16,704 nucleotides of DNA from Undivivens sp041652635 (GTDB taxonomy: Bacteria > Omnitrophota > Gorgyraeia > Gygaellales > Profunditerraquicolaceae): contig JBAZGW010000027.1 in NCBI GenBank assembly GCA_041652635.1, forward strand, positions 1 to 16,704, in the 5' to 3' direction. The notes under the pieces were generated by a model. That model did no database searches, was not told the origin of the DNA, and was given only the letters and a program-made list of their open reading frames with translations. Positions within the stretch are counted from its first letter, which is position 1. Each line of letters starts with the position of its first letter. Shown here one piece after another: positions 1 through 6,419 of this stretch. The position numbers and the translations under genes are program-made.

Positions 1-1157
1 GGACAAACGGCCACATCGATCACGGTAAGACCACCCCGACGGCAGCCATTACCCATGTTCTGGCGAAGATGGGAAAAGCCCAGGCTAGGGAATACGCCGA
101 TATCGCTAAGGGCGGGACAGTAAGGGATGAGACCAAGGTAGTCACGATCTCGGTCGCTCACGTAGAGTACGAGAGCGACGCCAGGCACTATGCGCATATC
201 GACTGCCCGGGCCACGCCGATTACATCAAGAACATGATCACCGGCGCCGCGCAGATGGACGGAGCCATACTGGTGGTTTCCGCCGCCGACGGCCCTATGC
301 CTCAAACCAGGGAACATATCCTTCTGGCCAGGCAGGTCAACGTCCCGGCGATGGTGGTGTTTCTGAACAAGGTCGATATCGTTACGGACAAGGAATTGCT
401 CGACTTGGTTGAAATGGAGATCAGGGACCTGCTTACTAAATACGGGTATCCCGGCGATACGACCCCGATCATAAAGGGGAGCGCTTTGAAAGCCCTGCAG
501 TGCACCGATCCGAACAGCCCGGAAGCGGCGCCTATCCTTGAATTGCTGAAAGCCGCCGACGACTTCATCCCTATGCCTACCAGGGAACTGGATAAGCCTA
601 TGCTGATGGCCGTCGAAGACGTTTTCACTATTGAAGGGCGCGGCACTGTGGGTACCGGAAGGATCGAACGCGGCAAGGTGAAGGTCAACGACGAGATCGA
701 GGTGATCGGTCTTCGTCCCGATGTCAAGAAGAGCGTCGTGACCGGTATCGAAATGTTCAGAAAGACGCTGGATGAGGGGCAGGCCGGAGATAACGTGGGA
801 CTGCTGTTGAGGGGTATAGATAAAAAGGATATCGAGCGCGGTATGGTAATCGCCGCTCCGAAGTCCATAACTCCTCATACCAAGTTCAAGGCGCAGGTAT
901 ATATCCTGACCAAGGAAGAAGGCGGAAGGCATACGCCGTTCTTCTCCGGGTACAGGCCCCAGTTCTATTTCCGCACCACGGACGTCACGGGTTCTTCTAA
1001 ACTTCCGGATGGAGTGGAAATGGTAATGCCGGGCGATAATGTGCAGTTCGAGGTTGAGTTGATAACGCCGATCGCCATGGAAAAAGAGTCGCGCTTCGCT
1101 ATACGTGAAGGCGGACACACCGTCGGCGCCGGTGTCGTTACCGAGATAATCGCTTAA
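1..1157 (+). CDS. tuf: Elongation factor Tu, 5'-truncated by the window edge
   Basis: EF-Tu is the GTPase that delivers aminoacyl-tRNA to the ribosomal A site. The reading frame is open from base 3, upstream of the first ATG at 69, so about 15 N-terminal residues lie outside the window. Numbering from the codon at base 3: P-loop GHIDHGKT 3-10, G3 motif DCPGH 67-71, NKVD 122-125, then GSALKAL. Domain 2 shows GRGTVGTGRIERG and domain 3 shows GYRPQFYFRTTDVTG, ending REGGHTVGAGVVTEIIA. The visible 384 residues plus the missing start fit the usual ~395-400. Two features are odd. Switch I (about residues 31-49) reads YADIAKGGTVRDETKVVTI instead of the common APEEKARGITI type, with two extra residues; its functional Thr (48) is kept. 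The P-loop flanks read TNGH and KTTP where TIGH and KTTL are usual. tuf just upstream of rpsJ is the classical str/S10 junction. Confidence 0.96.
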   Translation, partial: TNGHIDHGKTTPTAAITHVLAKMGKAQAREYADIAKGGTVRDETKVVTISVAHVEYESDARHYAHIDCPGHADYIKNMITGAAQMDGAILVVSAADGPMPQTREHILLARQVNVPAMVVFLNKVDIVTDKELLDLVEMEIRDLLTKYGYPGDTTPIIKGSALKALQCTDPNSPEAAPILELLKAADDFIPMPTRELDKPMLMAVEDVFTIEGRGTVGTGRIERGKVKVNDEIEVIGLRPDVKKSVVTGIEMFRKTLDEGQAGDNVGLLLRGIDKKDIERGMVIAAPKSITPHTKFKAQVYILTKEEGGRHTPFFSGYRPQFYFRTTDVTGSSKLPDGVEMVMPGDNVQFEVELITPIAMEKESRFAIREGGHTVGAGVVTEIIA

Positions 1158-1172
1158 TACAGCCAAATAGTC

Positions 1173-1212
1173 TCCGCTTTCGCGGAAAGGGCGTTACAAC
1201 GCCCTTTCCGCG
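1173..1212 (+). promoter_or_regulatory. tuf–rpsJ intergenic hairpin with a competing upstream hairpin
   Basis: Bases 1181-1195 and 1198-1212 are perfect reverse complements, 15 pairs around an AC centre. In practice the loop would open to at least four bases. No T-run follows, so it is not a standard intrinsic terminator. A smaller hairpin, TCCGC (1173-1177) with GCGGA (1182-1186), would use the left arm of the large one, so the two are mutually exclusive, as in attenuators. The position between tuf and the first S10-operon gene suits attenuation, transcript processing or a 3'-end stabiliser. The role is inferred. Confidence 0.6.
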
Positions 1213-1238
1213 GGGCCGGGGAATGAACGGAACAACTA

Positions 1239-1541
1239 ATGAATCAGAAAATACGCATAAAACTCAAAGCATACGACCATCGGTTACTGGATCAGACAGT
1301 CGAAGAGATTGTGGGTACGGTCAGACGTACGGGCGCGAAGATTTCCGGTCCCGTTCCGCTGCCTACCAAGAGGGAAATTTATACCGTTCTCTGTTCTCCC
1401 GTTATTGACAAGAGAGCCAGGGAGCAGTTCGGCCTCTTTACGCACAAGCGGCTCATCGATATATTCGAGCCGACATCCAAGACCATAGATTCTCTGAGAA
1501 AACTGAATTTACCGGCTGGCGTCGACGTCGAGATAAAGTAA
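1239..1541 (+). CDS. rpsJ: 30S ribosomal protein S10 (uS10)
   Basis: S10 is a small-subunit head protein and, in other bacteria, the NusB partner (NusE) in antitermination. The protein is 100 residues, the normal length. Family landmarks are IRIKLKAYDHRLLDQ at 5-19, RTGAKISGPVPLPT at 30-43, FTHKRLIDI at 67-75 and the C-terminal LPAGVDVEIK. Residue 52 is Cys in TVLCSP where Arg is usual (LRSP), a small oddity in the tRNA-proximal loop. The ATG at 1239 gives the standard N-terminus. The ribosome-binding site is weak (CGGAAC about 10 bases upstream), and an out-of-frame ATG at 1223 lies just before it. First gene of the S10 block, after a strong intergenic hairpin. Confidence 0.98.
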   Translation: MNQKIRIKLKAYDHRLLDQTVEEIVGTVRRTGAKISGPVPLPTKREIYTVLCSPVIDKRAREQFGLFTHKRLIDIFEPTSKTIDSLRKLNLPAGVDVEIK

Positions 1542-1606
1542 CGGCCGCGTTAGGCTTGCTCCAGCGCAAGAGGCGCCGCTTTATACAATAAAAGGAATTT
1601 GTCAAG

Positions 1607-2227
1607 ATGGGTGGAATATTAGGCAAGAAGATCGGGATGACGCAGATATTCAACGCGAAGGGTGAAAGAGTCACGGTCACGGCTGTCGAGGCCGGGCCTT
1701 GCCCGATACTCGCGGTGAAAGATAAAAGCCTGCAGGTGGCTTTTGAGAAAAGCAAAGAGTCCAAGGTTACGAAGCCTTTGCTTGGTGTGTTCAAGAAAGC
1801 CGGCGTGGCCGCGCATAAATACGTCAGGGAAATACCGCGCGACGCGGGCGCGGAATTCAAGGCCGGTGAGGAAGTAAAGGCCGACTATTTTAAAGAGGGT
1901 GATTTTGTGGATGTGACCGGCGTATCCATCGGAAAAGGCTTTCAGGGCGGTATGAAGAGATGGCACTGGAAGGGCGGACCGATGACGCACGGGTCTACTT
2001 CGCGCAGGCGTGTGGGTTCTATCGGTTCCACCACTACCCCGGGCAGGGTCATTAGAGGGCATCATATGCCCGGCCATATGGGGCACGCGCGCGTTACCGT
2101 ACAGAACCTTAAAGTGGCGGCTGTTGACGCGGAGAGCAATATCATCCTCATCAACGGCGCTGTTCCGGGGCCGAAGAACAGTCTGGTATTGATACGCAGC
2201 GCAAAGAAAAAGGCAAAGAAAAGCTAA
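1607..2227 (+). CDS. rplC: 50S ribosomal protein L3 (uL3)
   Basis: L3 is an early 23S rRNA-binding protein whose extension reaches the peptidyl-transferase centre. At 206 residues it has the usual length. It begins GGILGKKIGMTQIF (2-15) and contains IGKGFQGGMKRW (108-119), the rRNA-contacting GPMTHGST region (124-131), GSIGSTTTPGRV (137-148), MPGHMGHARVTVQNL (154-168) and a Lys-rich end. The site of the glutamine methylated by PrmB in E. coli (GQNQTPG) has no Gln here, so that modification is not expected. AAAGGA at 1591-1596 supports the ATG at 1607. The 65-base gap from rpsJ holds a short CTTGC/GCAAG hairpin (1555-1570) of uncertain meaning. Confidence 0.98.
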   Translation: MGGILGKKIGMTQIFNAKGERVTVTAVEAGPCPILAVKDKSLQVAFEKSKESKVTKPLLGVFKKAGVAAHKYVREIPRDAGAEFKAGEEVKADYFKEGDFVDVTGVSIGKGFQGGMKRWHWKGGPMTHGSTSRRRVGSIGSTTTPGRVIRGHHMPGHMGHARVTVQNLKVAAVDAESNIILINGAVPGPKNSLVLIRSAKKKAKKS

Positions 2228-2257
2228 ACCAATAAGCAGCATTATTCCGTCGAGAAA

Positions 2258-2902
2258 ATGACAATATTACCGGTTTTGAATTCAGAAGGAAAAGAAGTAG
2301 ACAGCATAAAGCTTGACAAAGACGTTATTAGTGATAAAATTAATACTTCTTTGATTTATCAAGCTGTAATAAATTCACGCGCAGGGCATCGCAAAGGGCT
2401 CGCTTCTACGAAGACCAGAGGCGAAGTTTCAGGCGGCGGCCGTAAACCGTGGAAACAAAAGGGCACCGGGCGCGCCAGGGTAGGTTCCAGCCGTAATCCG
2501 TTGTGGTATCACGGCGGCGTCGTTTTCGGGCCGCATCCCAGGGATTTCGCGTATTCGCTGCCGGCTAAGATAAAACGCGGCGCTTTGAAGGAAGCATTTT
2601 CCGTCAAAGTAGCGGAGAAATCCGTAAGCGTGCTTGAGGATATTAAAGCCTCCGCAGGCAAGACCAAGGAGATCGTCGCGGTTTTGTCCGGACTCGGGCT
2701 TAAACCGTCAAGAAAGTCTCCGGCGAATCAATGCCTGTTCCTGGTCGTTAAAGTGGACGAGAACCTGGCGAAGGCCGCGGGTAATATAAATACCCTTAAA
2801 GTTTGCAGGGCTTCGGATATCAACGCTTATGAGATGCTGGCGCACAGAAGGGTGGTTTGCACCAGGGACGCTTTAAACGTATTGCTTGAGAGGTTAAAAT
2901 AA
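2258..2902 (+). CDS. rplD: 50S ribosomal protein L4 (uL4)
   Basis: L4 binds 23S rRNA and its central loop lines the exit tunnel; in E. coli it also represses the S10 operon. The 214-residue protein has the tunnel-loop signature GGGRKPWKQKGTGRAR at 59-74, then VGSSRNPLW and GGVVFGPHPRDF (86-97). The C-terminal half is a typical Rossmann-like domain ending in LNVLLERLK. No strong Shine-Dalgarno precedes the ATG at 2258. The first ~120 bases are AT-rich (16 G+C of 60 at 2311-2370), unlike the neighbours, and hold a promoter-like sequence described separately. The stop codon directly precedes the rplW start. Confidence 0.98.
   Translation: MTILPVLNSEGKEVDSIKLDKDVISDKINTSLIYQAVINSRAGHRKGLASTKTRGEVSGGGRKPWKQKGTGRARVGSSRNPLWYHGGVVFGPHPRDFAYSLPAKIKRGALKEAFSVKVAEKSVSVLEDIKASAGKTKEIVAVLSGLGLKPSRKSPANQCLFLVVKVDENLAKAAGNINTLKVCRASDINAYEMLAHRRVVCTRDALNVLLERLK
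2313..2340 (+). promoter_or_regulatory. Candidate internal sigma-70-type promoter inside rplD
   Basis: A perfect -35 hexamer TTGACA (2313-2318) is followed after 16 bases by TAAAAT (2335-2340), one mismatch from TATAAT. It has an extended -10 TG at 2332-2333 (TGATAAAAT). The surrounding 60 bases are only 27% G+C in an otherwise balanced locus. Transcription would start near 2347, inside rplD, and would serve rplW and the genes downstream. The sequence also encodes ordinary L4 residues (around KLDKDVISDKIN), so a chance match remains possible. Confidence 0.45.
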
Positions 2903-3178
2903 ATGATCGCACATCAAGTTATTAAATCCATACTGGGCACCGAGAAATCCTCGCGTCTGGAACCGCAGAATAAATACCTCCTGCTGGTCGATATAGAAGC
3001 GAACAAACTTCAGATCAGGCGCGCGGTGGAGGATGTTTACAAAGTTAAAGTGTGCAGTGTGAATACATTCGTTTATAAGGGGAAAGTCAAGAGGGTCCGC
3101 CGTCAAGAAGGCAGGACTCCGGACACAAAGAAGGCGCTCGTTACCTTAAAAGAAGGTCAGAAACTGGAAATCGTTTGA
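2903..3178 (+). CDS. rplW: 50S ribosomal protein L23 (uL23)
   Basis: L23 sits at the exit of the peptide tunnel and is the docking site for trigger factor and SRP. The protein has 91 residues, the normal size, with the family pattern TEKSSRLEPQNKYLLLVD (13-30), ANKLQIRRAVEDVYKVKV and VNTFVYKGKVKR, ending VTLKEGQKLEIV. The ATG is immediately after the rplD stop (TAAATG). GAGAGG at the end of rplD, 10 bases upstream, can serve as ribosome-binding site. This arrangement implies coupled translation with L4. Confidence 0.97.
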   Translation: MIAHQVIKSILGTEKSSRLEPQNKYLLLVDIEANKLQIRRAVEDVYKVKVCSVNTFVYKGKVKRVRRQEGRTPDTKKALVTLKEGQKLEIV

Positions 3179-3217
3179 TAAATTAAGTGAACGGCAGTAA
3201 TCATAAGAGGTAAATTC

Positions 3218-4051
3218 ATGGGTACAAAGGCATACAAACCGACCACTCATTCAAGAAGATGGATGACCGGGCATGACTTCAAGGATATCTCCAGGGACGA
3301 GCCGCAGAGGTCGCTGCTTTCTCCCGTTAAAAGGACCGGCGGGCGCAATAACGCCGGCCGTGTGACCGTCCGGCATATCGGGGGCGGGCATAAAAGAATG
3401 TACCGTCAGGTTGATTTCAAACGGGATATTTTCGACGTCGCGGCCAAGGTGTTGACGATAGAATACGATCCGAACAGGACCGCGAGGCTGGCCCTGGTGG
3501 AATACCCGGATAAGCGGAAACGTTATATTCTCGCGCCTTTGGGTTTAAAACCGGGAGATGAAGTAATATCAGCCATGGAAACGGTTGTGGAAGCGAAGCC
3601 GGGCAATTGCCTGCGCCTTAAGAATATCCCGTCGGGCACGATGATCCATAATCTCGAATTGAGCAAGGGCAAGGGCGGCCAGATCGTCAGAAGCGCCGGC
3701 ACCTGCGCGCAGATCACCGCGAAAGAAGGCGACCACGTCCACATCAAGATGCCTTCCGGTGAAATAAGGATGTTCAGTATGGAATGCCGCGCTTCCATCG
3801 GCCAGTTAAGCAATGTCGAACACGATACTATCGTGATCGGCAAGGCGGGCCGCACCAGATGGATGGGGGTAAAACCGACGGTCAGGGGATCGGCGATGAA
3901 CCCGCATGATCATCCGCACGGGGGCGGCGAAGGAAAAGCCGGTCAGGGTAATCCGCACCCGGTCACTCCCTGGGGTAAACCCACAAAAGGATATAGAACC
4001 AGGAAACACGGGATATATTCCGATAAATTCATAGTCAAGAGAAGGAATTAA
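3218..4051 (+). CDS. rplB: 50S ribosomal protein L2 (uL2)
   Basis: L2 is the most conserved large-subunit protein; it binds 23S rRNA near the peptidyl-transferase centre and is needed for subunit joining. The 277-residue length is typical. Landmarks: N-terminal KAYKPTTHSRRWMT, GGRNNAGRVTVRHIGGGHKR (41-60), the OB/SH3 core with LALVEYPDKRKRYILAP (91-107), LSKGKGGQIVRSAGT (148-162) and the C-terminal signature HPHGGGEG (232-239) carrying the conserved His, then HPVTPWGKPTKGYRTRKH. His 230 replaces the more usual Val in MNPVDHPHGG. A good site, AAGAGG (3205-3210), lies 7 bases before the ATG. Confidence 0.99.
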   Translation: MGTKAYKPTTHSRRWMTGHDFKDISRDEPQRSLLSPVKRTGGRNNAGRVTVRHIGGGHKRMYRQVDFKRDIFDVAAKVLTIEYDPNRTARLALVEYPDKRKRYILAPLGLKPGDEVISAMETVVEAKPGNCLRLKNIPSGTMIHNLELSKGKGGQIVRSAGTCAQITAKEGDHVHIKMPSGEIRMFSMECRASIGQLSNVEHDTIVIGKAGRTRWMGVKPTVRGSAMNPHDHPHGGGEGKAGQGNPHPVTPWGKPTKGYRTRKHGIYSDKFIVKRRN

Positions 4052-4053
4052 AC

Positions 4054-4341
4054 ATGCCGCGTTCGCTTAAAAAAGGTCCGTATGTAGAGGAAAGTCTGGT
4101 TAAAAAAGTGGATAGGGCCAGGCGTGCCGGCCAGAGGCAGGCCATCAAAACCTGGTCGAGAAGGTCCACGGTGTTGCCGGAATTCGTCGGTTTCACTTTC
4201 GCCGTATATGACGGGCACAGGCATATCCCGGTATTCGTTACCGAGAATATGGTCGGGCATAAGCTTGGGGAATTCGCGCCGAGCAGGATGTTCAAGAAAC
4301 ACGGCGGCGTAAAGGCAAAGAAAGCGGTCGAGAAGACTTAA
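4054..4341 (+). CDS. rpsS: 30S ribosomal protein S19 (uS19)
   Basis: S19 forms a complex with S13 in the 30S head and contacts the A-site tRNA region. It has 95 residues, close to the usual 91-93. It starts MPRSLKKGPYVEESLVKKV, with IKTWSRRSTVLPEFVGFTFAVYDG through the middle and the signature GHKLGEFAPSRMFKKHGG at 68-85. The short Lys-rich tail is typical. The start is 2 bases after the rplB stop, and the AGGA at the end of rplB provides the ribosome-binding site. Confidence 0.98.
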   Translation: MPRSLKKGPYVEESLVKKVDRARRAGQRQAIKTWSRRSTVLPEFVGFTFAVYDGHRHIPVFVTENMVGHKLGEFAPSRMFKKHGGVKAKKAVEKT

Positions 4342-4377
4342 TATAGATAGTTGTATTCAGGAAGGGATAGAATAGAC

Positions 4378-4716
4378 ATGATAGCGAAGGCAGAAGGAAG
4401 GTACCTCAGGCTTGCTCCTCTTAAAGTGCGGCAGTCGCTTGCGTTGATAAGGTCCAAAAGCGTCGCGGAAGCAGAGAGCATTCTTTTGACGGTCAATAAA
4501 AGGGCCAATGAATATCTTATAAAAATACTCAGGTCGGCAGTCGCCAATGCCAAGGTAAAAGGGTTCAACGCTTCCCAATTGTACATATCCGGAGCGGAAT
4601 GCAACGGCGGGCCGATGTGGAAGAGGTTTAAGGCGGCCGCGTTCGGAAGGGCCGAACCTATCCTGAAGAGGACCTCACACATACGCATAGAGCTTGATCT
4701 AAAGCCGGGAGAATAA
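4378..4716 (+). CDS. rplV: 50S ribosomal protein L22 (uL22)
   Basis: L22 binds all 23S rRNA domains, and its beta-hairpin lines the exit tunnel near the macrolide site. The ATG at 4378 is chosen because AGGAAGGGA (4359-4367) lies 10 bases before it and the product (112 residues) begins at the family's usual position, IAKAEGRYLRLAPLKVR. A longer frame from TTG at 4351 would add 9 residues that overlap that ribosome-binding site. Landmarks are LRSAVANAKV (51-60), LYISGAECNGGPMWKRFK (68-85, the hairpin approach) and the signature GRAEPILKRTSHI (90-102). Confidence 0.97.
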   Translation: MIAKAEGRYLRLAPLKVRQSLALIRSKSVAEAESILLTVNKRANEYLIKILRSAVANAKVKGFNASQLYISGAECNGGPMWKRFKAAAFGRAEPILKRTSHIRIELDLKPGE

Positions 4717-4720
4717 TTTC

Positions 4721-5467
4721 ATGGGACAGAAGGTTCATCCGACACTTTTAAGAATAGGTTATATTAAAACGTGGCAGAGCAGATGGTTCGCCAAGCCCAA
4801 GGATTACGCGCGTTTTATCGCCGATGATTTCCGGGTGCGTAAATATATCCTCGAGAAATTCAAGCACGCGGCGATCTCGAGAGTGATAATAGAGAGGCTT
4901 ACCGAGAAGACCAAGATACGTATTTATTCCGCCAGGCCGGGCATAATCATCGGCAGGCACGGGGCCGATATTGAGAAGCTGCGCCAGGACGTTAACGGGA
5001 TGCTGAAAAAGGAAATTTCCATAGATATCGAAGAGGTGCAGAATCCGGCACTGGACGCTCAGTTGGTTTCGCAGAATGTCGCCCAGCAGCTGGAGAAAAG
5101 AATAGCCTTTCGCAGGGCCGTAAAGAGGTCGATCGAGAACACGATGTCCGCCGGCGCAAAAGGGATCCGGGTCATCTGTGCCGGGCGTCTTAACGGCGCC
5201 GAGATCGCCAGGACCGAGAGTTATAAACAGGGGAAGATCCCGTTGCAGACCATACGCGCGGATATAGATTACGGTTTCGCGGAATCGTTGACCACATACG
5301 GGTTGATAGGCGTTAAGGTTTGGATTTACAAGGGAGAGATCCTGGACATAAAGGCCTTGTTGCCTAAGCGCAGCACGCAGGGACCAAAAGAGCCGGAACA
5401 GAATAACGCGCCAGCTGCCGCGGCACATCAGGAATCAGCGGCTGGCACTGACGCACAACAGGCTTGA
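4721..5467 (+). CDS. rpsC: 30S ribosomal protein S3 (uS3) with low-complexity tail
   Basis: S3 lines the mRNA entry tunnel and contributes to mRNA unwinding. It opens GQKVHPTLLRIGYIKTW, carries the KH domain with GIIIGRHG (74-81), and has the C-terminal domain with SAGAKGIRVICAGRLNGAEIAR and the terminal GVKVWIYKGEIL (197-208). After the core, residues about 217-248 form an Ala/Gln/Glu-rich tail likely to be disordered. At 248 residues it is longer than the ~210-235 common size. GGGAGA (4707-4712) is 8 bases before the ATG, and the start is 4 bases after the rplV stop. Confidence 0.98.
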   Translation: MGQKVHPTLLRIGYIKTWQSRWFAKPKDYARFIADDFRVRKYILEKFKHAAISRVIIERLTEKTKIRIYSARPGIIIGRHGADIEKLRQDVNGMLKKEISIDIEEVQNPALDAQLVSQNVAQQLEKRIAFRRAVKRSIENTMSAGAKGIRVICAGRLNGAEIARTESYKQGKIPLQTIRADIDYGFAESLTTYGLIGVKVWIYKGEILDIKALLPKRSTQGPKEPEQNNAPAAAAHQESAAGTDAQQA

Positions 5468-5489
5468 GAGCCGGTAGGGGTATATTGAT

Positions 5490-5903
5490 ATGGTAATGAT
5501 GCCAAAGAGGGTTAAATATCGTAATTTGCAGTGCGGCACCCGCAGGGGTATAGCCGTCCGGGGATCGACTCTTTCTTTCGGAGAATACGGATTGAAGAGC
5601 CTGGAGAACGGCTGTATAAAGAATACGCAGATAGAATCGGTGCGTGTTTTGCTGGCGCGTAAATTGAATAAAGGCGGCAAATTGTGGATCAGGGTTTTTA
5701 CCGACCAGTCGGTCACCAAGAAACCGGCGGAAATCCGCATGGGAAAAGGCAAGGGAGATATCGACCATTGGATGTGCGTGGTCAGAAGAGGCAAGATACT
5801 CTTTGAGCTTGGCGGTGTCCCGGAGGAATATGCCAGGCAGTGTTTCCGTTTGGCGGCGTATAAACTTCCGTTAAGGACAAAATTCGTTACAAGAACACAT
5901 TAA
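5490..5903 (+). CDS. rplP: 50S ribosomal protein L16 (uL16)
   Basis: L16 binds near the A site and is essential for 50S maturation and tRNA accommodation. The 137 residues match the family. The pattern runs MPKRVKYR (4-11), RGSTLSFGEYGLKSLE, the conserved GGKLWIRVF (62-70), VTKKPAEIRMGKGKGD (75-90), then VPEEYARQCFRLAAYKLPLRTKFV. The ATG at 5490 was chosen over 5496 because the AGGGGT stretch (about 5476-5481) is better spaced to it; either start gives an intact protein. Confidence 0.97.
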   Translation: MVMMPKRVKYRNLQCGTRRGIAVRGSTLSFGEYGLKSLENGCIKNTQIESVRVLLARKLNKGGKLWIRVFTDQSVTKKPAEIRMGKGKGDIDHWMCVVRRGKILFELGGVPEEYARQCFRLAAYKLPLRTKFVTRTH

Positions 5904-5920
5904 ACAAAGAAAGCGCGGTT

Positions 5921-6121
5921 ATGAAGATAAAAGAACTTCGCAATTTAACGGTCCAGGATCTGGCACAAAGGGAGAAATCCCTGCGGGAAGAGCTTTTTAA
6001 GCTTAATCAGCAGCGTTACGGCGGCAGGGTGGAGAAACCGCATATGTTCTCCGCGATAAACCACGAGCTGGCTCTTATCCAGACTGTCTGCCGGGAGAAG
6101 AAAGAGAATAAAAATGGGTAG
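5921..6121 (+). CDS. rpmC: 50S ribosomal protein L29 (uL29)
   Basis: L29 is a small two-helix protein near the tunnel exit, next to L23. It has 66 residues. The first helix begins MKIKELRNLTVQDLAQRE, followed by LREELFKLNQQRYGG, and the second helix ends LALIQTVCREKK. The usual RRDIARIKT motif is replaced by NHELALIQT, a divergent but recognisable version. Its stop overlaps the start of rpsQ by 8 bases, which suggests coupled translation. The ribosome-binding site is weak. Confidence 0.95.
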   Translation: MKIKELRNLTVQDLAQREKSLREELFKLNQQRYGGRVEKPHMFSAINHELALIQTVCREKKENKNG

Positions 6122-6419
6122 AAGAAAAGAGTTGGTCGGCGTCGTCGTGAGCGATAAGATGCAGAAGACGGTTGTGGTAAAGATAGCGCGGATGTATAAG
6201 CATAGTAAATACAACCGAATAATGAAGACTTTCAAGAAGTACAAGGCGCATGACGAGAACAATTCCGCGAGAATTGGCGATACGGTGAGCATCGAGGAAA
6301 CCAAGCCTTTGTCGAAGGACAAGCATTTCAGGGTTACCGAGGTGCTTAAAAAGTGCCGGTTCCTTGAAGAAACCGAAAAAAAGGAAAAGAAAAATGATAC
6401 AGTTAAGGTCAATTCTTGA
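6114..6419 (+). CDS. rpsQ: 30S ribosomal protein S17 (uS17) with C-terminal extension
   Basis: S17 is a primary 16S rRNA-binding OB-fold protein in the 30S body. Core motifs are LVGVVVSDKMQKTVVV (7-22), KYKAHDENN (42-50), RIGDTVSIEETKPLSKDKHF (53-72) and VTEVLKK. The core ends near residue 80. A charged tail of about 20 residues (EETEKKEKKNDTVKVNS) makes 101 residues against the usual 80-90. Much of this tail is encoded by the sequence holding the rplN ribosome-binding site and start, so the two genes share 26 bases in different frames. It overlaps rpmC by 8 bases. Confidence 0.97.
   Translation: MGRRKELVGVVVSDKMQKTVVVKIARMYKHSKYNRIMKTFKKYKAHDENNSARIGDTVSIEETKPLSKDKHFRVTEVLKKCRFLEETEKKEKKNDTVKVNS

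Noticed and set aside
302..868. Long minus-strand open frame (188 codons) opposite tuf
   Set aside because: It lies wholly antisense to the well-conserved EF-Tu coding sequence and has no recognisable motif; a codon-bias shadow.
1223..1408. 61-codon plus-strand frame starting at the ATG before rpsJ
   Set aside because: Different frame overlapping rpsJ; the translation is unlike any family, and S10 fully accounts for the sequence.
1555..1589. Small CTTGC/GCAAG hairpin and TACAAT box between rpsJ and rplC
   Set aside because: The stem is five base pairs and the -10-like box has no -35 at proper spacing; too weak to annotate as a regulator.
4351..4377. TTG start that would lengthen rplV by nine residues
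   Set aside because: These bases hold the Shine-Dalgarno sequence for the ATG at 4378, and the extra residues are not part of L22.
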